A stretch of 6,482 bases of DNA from an uncultured Lachnospiraceae bacterium (GCA_946627575.1 CAMOVS010000078.1:1-6482); one strand, 5' to 3'; numbered from the stretch's first letter, positions 1 through 6,223 are shown. The notes: generated by a model from the sequence alone, not told the origin. Program-made: numbers and translations.

Positions 1-20
1 AGTTTTTTCTTTTCTGTCAT
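1..20 (-). CDS. 5' end of an unidentified gene, cut by the window edge
   Basis: Only the first six codons and two bases of a seventh are visible (MTEKKK, then a CTN codon, which would be Leu). The start is supported by a GGAG at positions 29-32, eight bases before the ATG, and by its place 20 nt downstream of the aroB stop codon on the same strand, which suggests co-transcription. The stub is lysine-rich, but no function can be assigned. Confidence 0.5.
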
Positions 21-40
21 TTTAATAACTCCAAACTATT

Positions 41-208
41 CTATTGATCACTTAAGCCGAGATCCCTCGCGGCTTCTTCGCGCATTTTGTATTTCAGGAT
101 CTTGCCGGCCGCGTTCATCGGGAACGAGTCGACGAAACTTATATATCTCGGGACCTTATGCCTCGCGAGACTTCCCTCTATAAATCTCCTCATCTCTTCC
201 TCTGTCAC
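41..208 (-). other. AMP-binding-enzyme C-terminal domain fragment fused to AroB
   Basis: This segment encodes the last 56 residues of the aroB reading frame, starting at VTEEEMRRF. It matches, from memory of the family, the end of the C-terminal domain (Pfam AMP-binding_C) of acyl-CoA synthetases: K-V-P-R-Y, F-V-D-x-F-P-M, then A-x-G-K-I-x-K-Y-K-M-R-E. The Lys of GKI corresponds to the A10 lysine that takes part in adenylate formation. The large N-terminal adenylation domain is absent, so no synthetase activity is expected. Five of the six arginines are AGA/AGG and none is CGG, while the AroB part uses CGG for 11 of 22 arginines. The exact junction cannot be set, because VTEEE-type sequence is plausible for either parent. 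Confidence 0.75.
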
Positions 209-1252
209 ATCCCGGAAGATGCCTGCCTGGCCGATCCGGTTAAGCAGGATAAAGCTGATAATCCCCTGCTCCATTTTCTTATCGTGCTTCATTTCTTTTA
301 TAACCTGATCTTCCGACAGGGAGTCCGGAAGGTCAGGAAAATTCAGAGACTGAAAGAGCTGCCGGATCTGCTCATATTCTTCCATGGAGATCAGGCCTCT
401 TGCAGCCGACAGGGCAGTTGCCAGTACCGAACCGATACCCACACACTCACCGTGGGTCAGAGCAAAGTTCATCTCCTTCTCAATCGCATGGCCGAAGGTA
501 TGGCCATAATTCAGCAAAGCCCGGATGCCCTGCTCTCTGGGATCTTCTTCCACGACTTCTTTCTTAATGCGGACGCTGCCTTCCACCATATGAGCCATGG
601 TCTCCGGGTCCCGGGAAAGTATCCCCGCCCTGTTATCCAGAATCCACCGGTAATAATCCGCATCCCGGATCAGGCCGTGCTTAATGACTTCCCCAAGCCC
701 GCTCCGGTATTCCCGGTCGCTGAGTGTCGTCAGGGTACTGATATTGATATAGACAAGCTTTGGCATGTAGAAGGCGCCGACCATGTTCTTATGACCCTGG
801 AAATCCACCCCGGTCTTTCCCCCGATGCTGCTGTCGACCTGGGAAAGAAGGCTGGTAGGAACCTGGATAAAATCGATCCCACGCAGATAGGTTGCCGCTG
901 CAAAGCCGGTAAGATCTCCGGTTACGCCGCCCCCCAGAGCCAGCAGAAGGTCTTTCCGGTCATAGTGGTTGCGGATCAGGAACTCATAAAGCCTGCTGAC
1001 AGTATCCAGATTCTTCCGGGCTTCTCCCTCTTCAAAGACGAAGACCTTAAGGGCTCCGCACAGGCCCTGAACCAGTTCAAAGACTTCCTGCAGATAGATG
1101 GAAGCCACCTTCTTGTCCGTAACAATGCATACCTTTCTGGTCTGGCAGGACAGGCGGGGAAGCTCTTCCAGCAGACCGTAAAAGTGATCTTTAATAACGA
1201 TGTCATAGGCATGTCTGCCCTCTGCCTGCACGTTTACTCTGTAATCTGTCAT
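41..1252 (-). CDS. aroB: 3-dehydroquinate synthase with a fused acyl-CoA-synthetase-like C-terminal tail
   Basis: AroB is a cytoplasmic enzyme that converts DAHP to 3-dehydroquinate, the second step of the shikimate pathway, using NAD and a divalent metal. The 403-residue product shows the NAD-binding GGGVTGD (about 107-113), the PTSLLSQVDSSIGGKTGV stretch (132-149) and the metal ligands Glu188 (GEVIKH), His251 (NYGHTFGH) and His267 (THGE). The enzyme looks complete up to about residue 350, close to the normal family length. The frame then continues for about 50 residues that do not belong to AroB. They resemble the end of AMP-forming acyl-CoA synthetases (ARHKVPRY, FVDSFPM, AAGKILKYKMRE). 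The chosen ATG has AGGGAGG five bases upstream; an in-frame ATG at 1294 has a poorer site and would add 14 residues atypical of the family. A terminator candidate separates the gene from sepF, so it may have its own promoter, but none is convincing. The AroB identity is very secure; whether the fusion is real is not. Confidence 0.93.
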   Translation of the reverse strand: MTDYRVNVQAEGRHAYDIVIKDHFYGLLEELPRLSCQTRKVCIVTDKKVASIYLQEVFELVQGLCGALKVFVFEEGEARKNLDTVSRLYEFLIRNHYDRKDLLLALGGGVTGDLTGFAAATYLRGIDFIQVPTSLLSQVDSSIGGKTGVDFQGHKNMVGAFYMPKLVYINISTLTTLSDREYRSGLGEVIKHGLIRDADYYRWILDNRAGILSRDPETMAHMVEGSVRIKKEVVEEDPREQGIRALLNYGHTFGHAIEKEMNFALTHGECVGIGSVLATALSAARGLISMEEYEQIRQLFQSLNFPDLPDSLSEDQVIKEMKHDKKMEQGIISFILLNRIGQAGIFRDVTEEEMRRFIEGSLARHKVPRYISFVDSFPMNAAGKILKYKMREEAARDLGLSDQ

Positions 1253-1257
1253 ACCGT

Positions 1258-1264
1258 CCTCCCT
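1258..1264 (-). promoter_or_regulatory. Ribosome binding site of aroB
   Basis: AGGGAGG on the minus strand ends five bases before the ATG at 1252. It decides in favour of the start MTDYRV rather than the upstream in-frame ATG at 1294. Confidence 0.75.
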
Positions 1265-1341
1265 CGGCTTTCGCCAATGTGATCCCATCTCCATCCTGTT
1301 TCTTTATATCTATCAGTTCAAGTCAATCTCCTATCGCAGGA

Positions 1342-1377
1342 AAAGCGGACACCCAGCCAGGCTGCAGCGTCCGCTTT
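1342..1377 (-). terminator. Hairpin terminator candidate between sepF and aroB
   Basis: A perfect 9-bp stem (AAAGCGGAC at 1342-1350, GTCCGCTTT at 1369-1377) encloses an 18-nt loop that itself holds the short palindrome CAGCCAGGCTG. On the minus strand the stem is followed by only four T before CC, so it is a modest intrinsic terminator about 75 nt after sepF. On the plus strand it is followed by TTTCATTTTATC, so it could act in both directions, although no plus-strand gene is seen. The remainder of the 198-nt sepF-aroB gap holds no convincing gene. Confidence 0.6.
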
Positions 1378-1450
1378 CATTTTATCGTTCAAAATCAATT
1401 CAAAATATGCCCAGGTATCAGAAAACCCGAACCGGTAAAACCACTCCGTC

Positions 1451-2014
1451 CTAGAACTTGCTCAGCTCCGGAGACAGCATGTCGTCATTGACGATCTCAT
1501 CTCTAAGATCACCGGACACCTCGATGTTACCCGGGGCTACGATGAAAATATTATTGGAAATAGCCCGCAAAGTACCGTCAATGGCAAAGCTGGCACCACC
1601 AATAAAGTCAATAATACGCTGAGCCTGGCTGATCTCGATTCCTTCCAGATTCACAACGATGGTCTTTCCCTCTTTCAGGAAATCCGCTACCAGCTGCGCT
1701 TCATTAAATGTCTGAGGTCTGATTACTTTCACAACTTCACCTTCTCCTACTTCTTTACTGAAAGGAACCACATTGCTTGCGAGACTGTCATAATCCGCAT
1801 CCACTTCCACTTCTTTCTCTTTTTCCTTCTTTTTTCTCCTGAAAGACATGAAAGGTCTGCTGCTTCCCCGATCTTCGTGGTCTTCCTCTTCTGCGCTTAC
1901 TTCCGGCTCAAAGTCAGCGTCCTCTTCTTCAAATTCTTCATAATCCTCATAGTAGTCTTCTTCGTCATCTGTGAAACGCATCATGTTCAGAAACTTCTCT
2001 GCAAGCTTGCCCAT
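1451..2014 (-). CDS. sepF: Cell division protein SepF
   Basis: SepF binds FtsZ, anchors it to the membrane and bundles it during septum formation in Gram-positive bacteria. The 187-residue product begins with a short amphipathic helix (MGKLAEKFLNMMRF), the expected membrane anchor. An extremely acidic linker follows (22 Asp/Glu among residues 16-48), then a basic patch RRKKKEKEK (59-67) and the globular SepF/DUF552 domain (about 94-175), with VVKVIRPQTFNEA, the strand-helix core around NLEGIEISQAQRIIDFIGG, and NNIFIVAPGNIEVSG. The start at 2014 is chosen because GGAGGT lies nine bases upstream and because it gives the canonical MGKL-type N-terminus. An ATG at 2023 abuts that site, and an ATG at 2068 overlaps the yggS stop (TGATG) but lacks a good ribosome binding site. 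It is probably the last gene of the operon begun near 4800. Confidence 0.93.
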   Translation of the reverse strand: MGKLAEKFLNMMRFTDDEEDYYEDYEEFEEEDADFEPEVSAEEEDHEDRGSSRPFMSFRRKKKEKEKEVEVDADYDSLASNVVPFSKEVGEGEVVKVIRPQTFNEAQLVADFLKEGKTIVVNLEGIEISQAQRIIDFIGGASFAIDGTLRAISNNIFIVAPGNIEVSGDLRDEIVNDDMLSPELSKF

Positions 2015-2023
2015 CTGCTGCAT

Positions 2024-2029
2024 ACCTCC
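2024..2029 (-). promoter_or_regulatory. Ribosome binding site that sets the sepF start
   Basis: GGAGGT on the minus strand directly abuts an ATG at 2023, but is nine bases from the in-frame ATG at 2014. The spacing supports the latter as the main initiation site. Confidence 0.65.
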
Positions 2030-2067
2030 GTTAATCATTTGAGCACCGATGTGCCCGCGGAGGCCCA

Positions 2068-2763
2068 TCAAGCTCTGTTATAATTTCTTGCTCCGAAGAT
2101 GCCTGTCCCAACTCTTACCATAGTAGCACCTTCTTCAATCGCAACCTCGTAGTCACTGGTCATACCCATTGACAAAACATTCATATCTACATTATCAATG
2201 TTTTTCCTGCCAATGTCAACAAATAATTGATGTAATTTTTGAAAATAACACCTATTTTCTTCCGGATCTTCCACATAAGGGGCACTGGTCATCAATCCGC
2301 AGATGTGAATATGGGGAAAATGACGGATCTCGTCCACCATAGCTGTCACCTGCTCATCGCTGAGACCGAACTTGGTCTCCTCCCCGGCTACATTAACCTG
2401 AAGCAGGATGTCCACCTTTATGTCCTTGCGGGCCGCTTCCTTTTCAATCCGGCTGGCCAGATGAACAGAATCCACCGAATGGATCAAAACGGTCTTATCG
2501 ATAATATTCCTGACCTTGTTGGTCTGGAGGTGGCCGATCATATGCCATCGAACCGGCCGGGAAACCTGGTCATACTTCTGGCAGAGCTCCTGGACATAAT
2601 TCTCTCCGTAATCCATCTGCCCGGCCCCGATAAGTTCTTCGATATCCGAGAGGGGCTTGGTCTTGCTCACAGCCACCAGGGTCACCTCCTCCGGGTTCCT
2701 CCCTGCTCTCCGGCAAGCCTCAGCTATATGCTCTTTCACCTTGATCAGATTCTCTTTTAACAT
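2068..2763 (-). CDS. yggS: YggS/PROSC-family pyridoxal phosphate homeostasis protein
   Basis: This cytoplasmic single-domain alanine-racemase-fold protein binds PLP and is thought to buffer the cofactor pool; no catalytic activity is established for the family. The 231-residue product has the usual length. The PLP lysine is Lys34 in LVAVSKTKP, and the family landmarks GENYVQEL, WHMIGHLQTNK, VNVAGEETKFGL, GLMTSAP, SMGMTSDYEVAI and VRVGTGIFG follow in the expected order. The ATG has GGGAG six bases upstream, and the gene starts 12 nt after the HlyD-like gene. In many Firmicutes this gene (ylmE in Bacillus) lies directly before sepF (ylmF), as here. Nothing in the protein looks damaged. Confidence 0.95.
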   Translation of the reverse strand: MLKENLIKVKEHIAEACRRAGRNPEEVTLVAVSKTKPLSDIEELIGAGQMDYGENYVQELCQKYDQVSRPVRWHMIGHLQTNKVRNIIDKTVLIHSVDSVHLASRIEKEAARKDIKVDILLQVNVAGEETKFGLSDEQVTAMVDEIRHFPHIHICGLMTSAPYVEDPEENRCYFQKLHQLFVDIGRKNIDNVDMNVLSMGMTSDYEVAIEEGATMVRVGTGIFGARNYNRA

Positions 2764-2775
2764 TATGCTCTCCCT

Positions 2776-4188
2776 TTAATAGATAACTCTTCCCTCTTGC
2801 GTAGAATTCCCGTTGAGGATGATCCTGTCATAAAGTTCGATCTCACTGCTGGCGGAACTGACGATACAATAATCATCATTCTTTTCCAGGATATCGATCC
2901 GGCGGAAGACGGTAAAGCCACGGTTGACCACATAGACCCCCTGGAGAGTCTCTGACTCCTCAAGCTTCAGGGACTGGGTCCTCTCAGGATCCGACAAGGT
3001 CTGGCCCCGAGCCAGGCCATCCATAGAGATATAGGCATATTGATCATCCTTTTGATAGATCTTTACCTTCTTCTGGACCAGAACGGTTTTGTCCTTCTTC
3101 TTCGTCACCAGGCTGACCTGATCTTCTTCTGTGGAGTTGCCTCCCTTGCCGAGAAGGTCCAGAGGGATCTTCCATACCTCTTTTTCTACCAGGGAACTGG
3201 TGGGAATCTTTAGCCCCTGGGTCTCCGAAAGAACCATCTTCACATGAAGATAACGCTGGTTCATATAGCGCTGGACATAATTATCAAAGACCAGGACCAC
3301 ATAATAGCTGTCTTCATTCTTCTTGCAGGCAAAGGGGACTCTCGTGGAGAAGTTATCCTTGTCAAAGGTAATCTTCAGTGTTTCCCTGCCCTCTTTTTTT
3401 ATCTCCTTAAGGTGCTGATAGTGGGCCTGACTGACCGGAATCATGAGTCTCCAGCGCTGGTTCATGATAATGCGGTAGATCGGATCTCCCTTTTTATGCT
3501 TTTCCTTGCTGCGCAGCTCCATCATCCGCGGATGGCTCTCAAAGAGATCCTCACTGACATCCGCCACGCCGACAGACTCCAGCCCGTCCGAAGAAAAAGT
3601 GATGATGCCTTCGTTGGGAGACTTAACCTCCACATAACTTTTCTTGCCAATGACCTTCTCCATCTCTTTCCGGTTCTTAGCCAGGAGAGTGTCGGTGTAA
3701 GAGGTCAACTCATGATCAATATTCATGTGGGCGTCGTATACATTGGAGAATTCATCGTCCTCAAAGGAATCGCCAAAGGATTGGAGGGCGTCCGTGATGC
3801 GATTCTTCTCCTCGCTGCTCACGTTCTCCTCCTTACCCAGCAGCTGCTGGACATAAGCCTGTACCTTTCCGGTGGTATCTACGGCATAAACCAGAGCCTT
3901 CTTCTGCACCCTGGCCCCATCCTTGACAAAGAAATAAACATAGCCTTCTTTGTCGGCACCGACCGTCTTTTCTTTGCGGAGGGCTATGCCGGTACCTTCT
4001 ATGCTGTCCACAATATCACTTTGGCTGACCTCATAAATCGACATCTTATCCTTGCCGATATAACTCACAATGTAAGCCATGATATAGATGACAATCAGCA
4101 TGAAAGCGATGGTACCCATATTGATCTGAATCCGCGGCAGCCTTCTTTTATTGATTTGTCCTTTTTTTCGATCACGTCCGTCAGGCAT
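2776..4188 (-). CDS. HlyD-like membrane-anchored protein of unknown role
   Basis: The 470-residue product has a basic cytoplasmic N-terminus (RDRKK, NKRRLPR), one strong transmembrane segment at about 24-44 and a long extracytoplasmic part, a topology typical of HlyD/membrane-fusion proteins. After the membrane segment comes a first half-lipoyl-like strand set (IEGTGIALRKEKTVGADKEGYV split around residues 65-85, KDGARVQKK). A charged, probably helical region (about 110-190) follows, and then a second half around YVEVKSPNEGIITF. The C-terminal third is beta-rich and weakly recognisable. No transporter partner is encoded here; the neighbours are a P-loop protein, yggS and sepF, which hints at a cell-envelope or division role (inference). 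Three tandem ATGs occur; the third (4188) lies six bases after GAGGA and is preferred to 4194. The family assignment is moderately sure and the function is unknown. Confidence 0.78.
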   Translation of the reverse strand: MPDGRDRKKGQINKRRLPRIQINMGTIAFMLIVIYIMAYIVSYIGKDKMSIYEVSQSDIVDSIEGTGIALRKEKTVGADKEGYVYFFVKDGARVQKKALVYAVDTTGKVQAYVQQLLGKEENVSSEEKNRITDALQSFGDSFEDDEFSNVYDAHMNIDHELTSYTDTLLAKNRKEMEKVIGKKSYVEVKSPNEGIITFSSDGLESVGVADVSEDLFESHPRMMELRSKEKHKKGDPIYRIIMNQRWRLMIPVSQAHYQHLKEIKKEGRETLKITFDKDNFSTRVPFACKKNEDSYYVVLVFDNYVQRYMNQRYLHVKMVLSETQGLKIPTSSLVEKEVWKIPLDLLGKGGNSTEEDQVSLVTKKKDKTVLVQKKVKIYQKDDQYAYISMDGLARGQTLSDPERTQSLKLEESETLQGVYVVNRGFTVFRRIDILEKNDDYCIVSSASSEIELYDRIILNGNSTQEGRVIY

Positions 4189-4221
4189 CATCATTCCTCA
4201 ATTGCAACATAGGTATACACA

Positions 4222-4278
4222 CAGGAACTGTAAATAAACCCGGTATAATCTCTACCCATGATTTATCTACAGTTCCTG
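4222..4278 (-). repeat. 17-bp imperfect inverted repeat in the leader of the HlyD-like gene
   Basis: The arms CAGGAACTGTAAATAAA (4222-4238) and TTTATCTACAGTTCCTG (4262-4278) are complementary at 16 of 17 positions. They enclose a 23-nt loop in which GGTA and TACC can also pair. The element occupies most of the 153-nt gap between the P-loop gene and the HlyD-like gene and ends 22 nt before the latter's GAGGA. No U-run follows on either strand, so it does not look like an intrinsic terminator. It could be an RNA processing or stability element, an operator, or a remnant of a small palindromic repeat. Confidence 0.7.
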
Positions 4279-4298
4279 ATAAAGTCTTAATCAATCCT

Positions 4299-4313
4299 AT
4301 TCGTATAACGAAT
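4299..4313. repeat. Short palindrome, possible operator
   Basis: ATTCGTATAACGAAT has perfect 6-bp arms around a 3-bp centre. It lies 28 nt after the stop codon of the P-loop gene and 20 nt before the larger inverted repeat in the transcription direction. The symmetry resembles a regulator site, but no binding family is recognised and chance is possible. Confidence 0.35.
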
Positions 4314-4341
4314 TGCTATAACTATCTGATCATTGCAGATC

Positions 4342-4764
4342 CTATAAGGCCGCGGACACAAAGGCCTGCAGTCTTTCAGGGAGCTCATGCTTGTCCATGG
4401 AAGCACTGATGACAAAATCAACATCAAACCTGGAAGAAATCTTCTCCAGCTTCCGAATGGCTTCATCAAGCACTTCATTATCCTCGATGAAAGCAATCGT
4501 CAGAAAGCTGTCCAGATATATTTTCTCAAGGTCATGATCCTGGGAAAGAATACCGGAGATAAACCCAATAAACATATCTGTATCAATGATATCAAACTCC
4601 GGAACCACGATCAAACGGATCTGGTTGCTCAGCTTGTACATCTGTTTGTTGTTCTTGTCAAGATATACGATGGTTCCATGAGCCACTTTGATATCCTCAT
4701 TAACCCGGTCAATGAGTATCTTCGTTTTCCCTTTTCCCTTAGAACCTGCGATAATATCTATCAT
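4342..4764 (-). CDS. Small P-loop ATP-binding protein of unknown function
   Basis: The 140-residue product has a clear Walker A motif near its N-terminus (GSKGKGKT, residues 7-14). A plausible Walker B strand ending in an acidic residue (EKIYLD, Asp85) and a later strand FVISASMD (about 123-130) resemble the additional-strand core of ASCE P-loop NTPases. It is much smaller than most NTPases of this type and has no visible extra domain, membrane segment or DNA-binding motif. AAGGAGG lies eight bases before the ATG, and a strong promoter lies immediately upstream, so it is the first gene of the operon with the HlyD-like gene, yggS and sepF. It may act with the HlyD-like protein (inference from order only). 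I cannot name the family; nucleotide binding is likely, the substrate is unknown. Confidence 0.82.
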   Translation of the reverse strand: MIDIIAGSKGKGKTKILIDRVNEDIKVAHGTIVYLDKNNKQMYKLSNQIRLIVVPEFDIIDTDMFIGFISGILSQDHDLEKIYLDSFLTIAFIEDNEVLDEAIRKLEKISSRFDVDFVISASMDKHELPERLQAFVSAAL

Positions 4765-4772
4765 GTTAACCG

Positions 4773-4779
4773 CCTCCTT
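4773..4779 (-). promoter_or_regulatory. Ribosome binding site of the P-loop gene
   Basis: AAGGAGG, eight bases before the ATG at 4764, is near-perfect and indicates efficient translation of the first gene in the operon. Confidence 0.8.
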
Positions 4780-4806
4780 CTTCTTGTAAAGATTCTTATA
4801 TCTGTA

Positions 4807-4835
4807 ATTATAGTGTATTCAACGGGAAATCTCAA
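4807..4835 (-). promoter_or_regulatory. Sigma-A promoter of the P-loop/HlyD-like/yggS/sepF operon
   Basis: On the minus strand a TTGAGA -35 box (4830-4835) is separated by exactly 17 nt from a perfect TATAAT -10 box (4807-4812). Transcription should start near 4800, giving a leader of about 35 nt that contains the AAGGAGG. The -35 box lies only three bases past the stop codon of the carboxypeptidase gene, and no terminator is seen between them, so readthrough from the upstream genes may add to expression. Confidence 0.8.
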
Positions 4836-4838
4836 CCA

Positions 4839-5825
4839 TTATTGAGGGATTTGCTCCAGCAGCCTGGTCATGGAGGCATAGAGCTGGTCTTTGGTCTTGG
4901 CGCCAAGGACCTCCGAATAGAACCTGTCTCCATTTTCATTCTCTGTCATCAGAATCAGACAGGATCCTGCCAGTGAGGTAGTGCCGGTTTTTCCTCCTGC
5001 CATTACCACCCCTTCCGGGACGGAATACTCATTGAGCAGATAGTGATTGGTGCTTTCCATATATTCATGGTCCGGCGCCCCGTAAGCGTTGGTAAAATTC
5101 ATAGTATAATCACTGGAGGAAACCGTTTCCACAAAGACGCGGCTCTTGCAGGCCTCCCGGAAGATCAGGTATAGATCATAAGCCGTGGTATAGTGGTCCG
5201 GATCATGCAGGCCGTTGGTATTGACAAAATGTGTGTGGGTGGCACCCAGTGTCAGCGCCTTTTTATTCATTTTTTTGACGAATTTCTCTTCGGAGCCGGA
5301 TACATATTCCGCCAGAATCACGGCGCAGTCGTTGGCGGACTTGATCAGCATGGTATGAAAAACATCTCCAACCGAGACTCTGCACCCCCGGGTCAGAGTC
5401 GAAGCCACGGCCTGGTCATCTCCCAGGTCAATATTGTGATCCAGGACTATCTCTTCCTCCCAGCTGCCTTTCCCCTTCTCTATGTATTCTATAACCAGAA
5501 GGGCTGTCATCACCTTAGTAATGCTGGCAGGGTAAAGCTTGTCGAAGCAGTGCCTGGCGGCTAGAACTTCTTCTCCTTCTTCGTCGATCAGAAGGTCAGC
5601 GCCGTCCTTGCCCCCATAGGCCATGGCTTTCTGCTCTTCAGGGGATATGACAGCCAGGTCATTGGCCATCCCTGCCGGCATCTCATCTTTCTGTCGGTGC
5701 TCTGCATAATAGTCCTGAAAAGAAGACCCTCCGTCAGAGGAAGACTGCTTTCCGCAGGAGGCGGTCACGGTCAGGAGACATATACCAATTATCATCGCGA
5801 ATATACGGACATGGCGTCCTCTCAT
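4839..5825 (-). CDS. Lipoprotein D-alanyl-D-alanine carboxypeptidase (PBP5/DacF type, peptidase family S11)
   Basis: This penicillin-binding protein removes the terminal D-Ala from peptidoglycan pentapeptides and so limits cross-linking. The three active-site motifs are intact in the 328-residue product: SITK with the nucleophile Ser101, SAN at 163-165, and KTG at 279-281 inside GGKTGTT. The N-terminus is a lipoprotein signal (RGRHVR, a hydrophobic core, then LTVTASC) with Cys24 as the lipidated residue, so the enzyme is expected on the outer face of the membrane. Only about 47 residues follow KTG, so the beta-rich C-terminal domain and amphipathic anchor helix of PBP5 are missing; the lipid anchor probably replaces the latter. 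The ATG at 5825 overlaps the mgsA stop (ATGA), indicating translational coupling, with GGAGGGA nine bases upstream; an in-frame ATG at 5843 is a possible alternative and would put six extra residues, two of them acidic, before the signal. Confidence 0.92.
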   Translation of the reverse strand: MRGRHVRIFAMIIGICLLTVTASCGKQSSSDGGSSFQDYYAEHRQKDEMPAGMANDLAVISPEEQKAMAYGGKDGADLLIDEEGEEVLAARHCFDKLYPASITKVMTALLVIEYIEKGKGSWEEEIVLDHNIDLGDDQAVASTLTRGCRVSVGDVFHTMLIKSANDCAVILAEYVSGSEEKFVKKMNKKALTLGATHTHFVNTNGLHDPDHYTTAYDLYLIFREACKSRVFVETVSSSDYTMNFTNAYGAPDHEYMESTNHYLLNEYSVPEGVVMAGGKTGTTSLAGSCLILMTENENGDRFYSEVLGAKTKDQLYASMTRLLEQIPQ

Positions 5826-6217
5826 CGGTACATCTCCCTCCATTCAAGATCTCCGCGTTCCAGAGCCTTAATGAGCAATTCAGCCGTAGCCAGATTGGTG
5901 GCTAGGGGAATGTTATGGACATCACACAGATGCATGATATTGAAAATATCAGGCTCGTCATCCTTCTTGCTTTGGGGAGCACGAAGAAAAATAACCATAT
6001 CCAGAAGATTATTCTCAATCTGAGATCCCATCTGCTGGGTCCCTCCAAGGGTTCCCGCCAGATACTTGTGGATGGCCAGATTGGTCACTTCCTCAATCAA
6101 ACGACCTGTGGTAGCTGTCGCATAGAGTTCATGCTTATTCAAAATCCCTCTGTAGGCGATGCAAAAATTCTGCATCAGCTTCTTTTTCTCGTCATGAGCC
6201 AGCAAACCTATGTTCAT
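5822..6217 (-). CDS. mgsA: Methylglyoxal synthase, divergent at catalytic positions
   Basis: MgsA converts dihydroxyacetone phosphate to methylglyoxal and phosphate, a bypass that frees phosphate when glycolysis is unbalanced. The 131-residue product shows the family pattern: LLAHDEKKK, YATATTGRLIEE for phosphate binding, LGGTQQMGSQI, PLATNLATAELLI and a WRE ending. Compared from memory with E. coli MgsA, the His19, Asp20, Lys23, Thr45, Thr48 and Asp101 equivalents are present (His8, Asp9, Lys12, Thr34, Thr37, Asp90). The catalytic-base position Asp71 is Thr60, His98 is Asp87, and Asp91 is Ala80. Activity may therefore be altered, or this may be a recognised clostridial subfamily. The start at 6217 is chosen because GAGGAGG directly abuts the ATG at 6223 but is six bases from this one, giving the usual MNIGL start. 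It lies 102 nt downstream of the rodA-type gene, and the next gene overlaps it by 4 nt. Confidence 0.9.
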   Translation of the reverse strand: MNIGLLAHDEKKKLMQNFCIAYRGILNKHELYATATTGRLIEEVTNLAIHKYLAGTLGGTQQMGSQIENNLLDMVIFLRAPQSKKDDEPDIFNIMHLCDVHNIPLATNLATAELLIKALERGDLEWREMYR

Positions 6218-6223
6218 ATTCAT

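Noticed and set aside
158..1282. Long plus-strand open frame of 374 codons opposite aroB
   Set aside because: It lies almost wholly antisense to a clearly conserved aroB, its translation shows no family motif, and it lacks a ribosome binding site.
1295..1340. Promoter for aroB (TTGACT and TATAAA on the minus strand)
   Set aside because: The spacer is only 12 nt, far too short for a sigma-A promoter; no better pair was found.
3244..4212. Plus-strand open frame of 322 codons opposite the HlyD-like gene
   Set aside because: It is a frame shadow; the translation is rich in His, Leu and Ile without recognisable domains, and the minus strand has good start signals and operon spacing.
4242..4256. 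TATAAT on the plus strand inside the loop of the inverted repeat
   Set aside because: No suitable -35 box stands upstream at 16-18 nt and no plus-strand gene follows.
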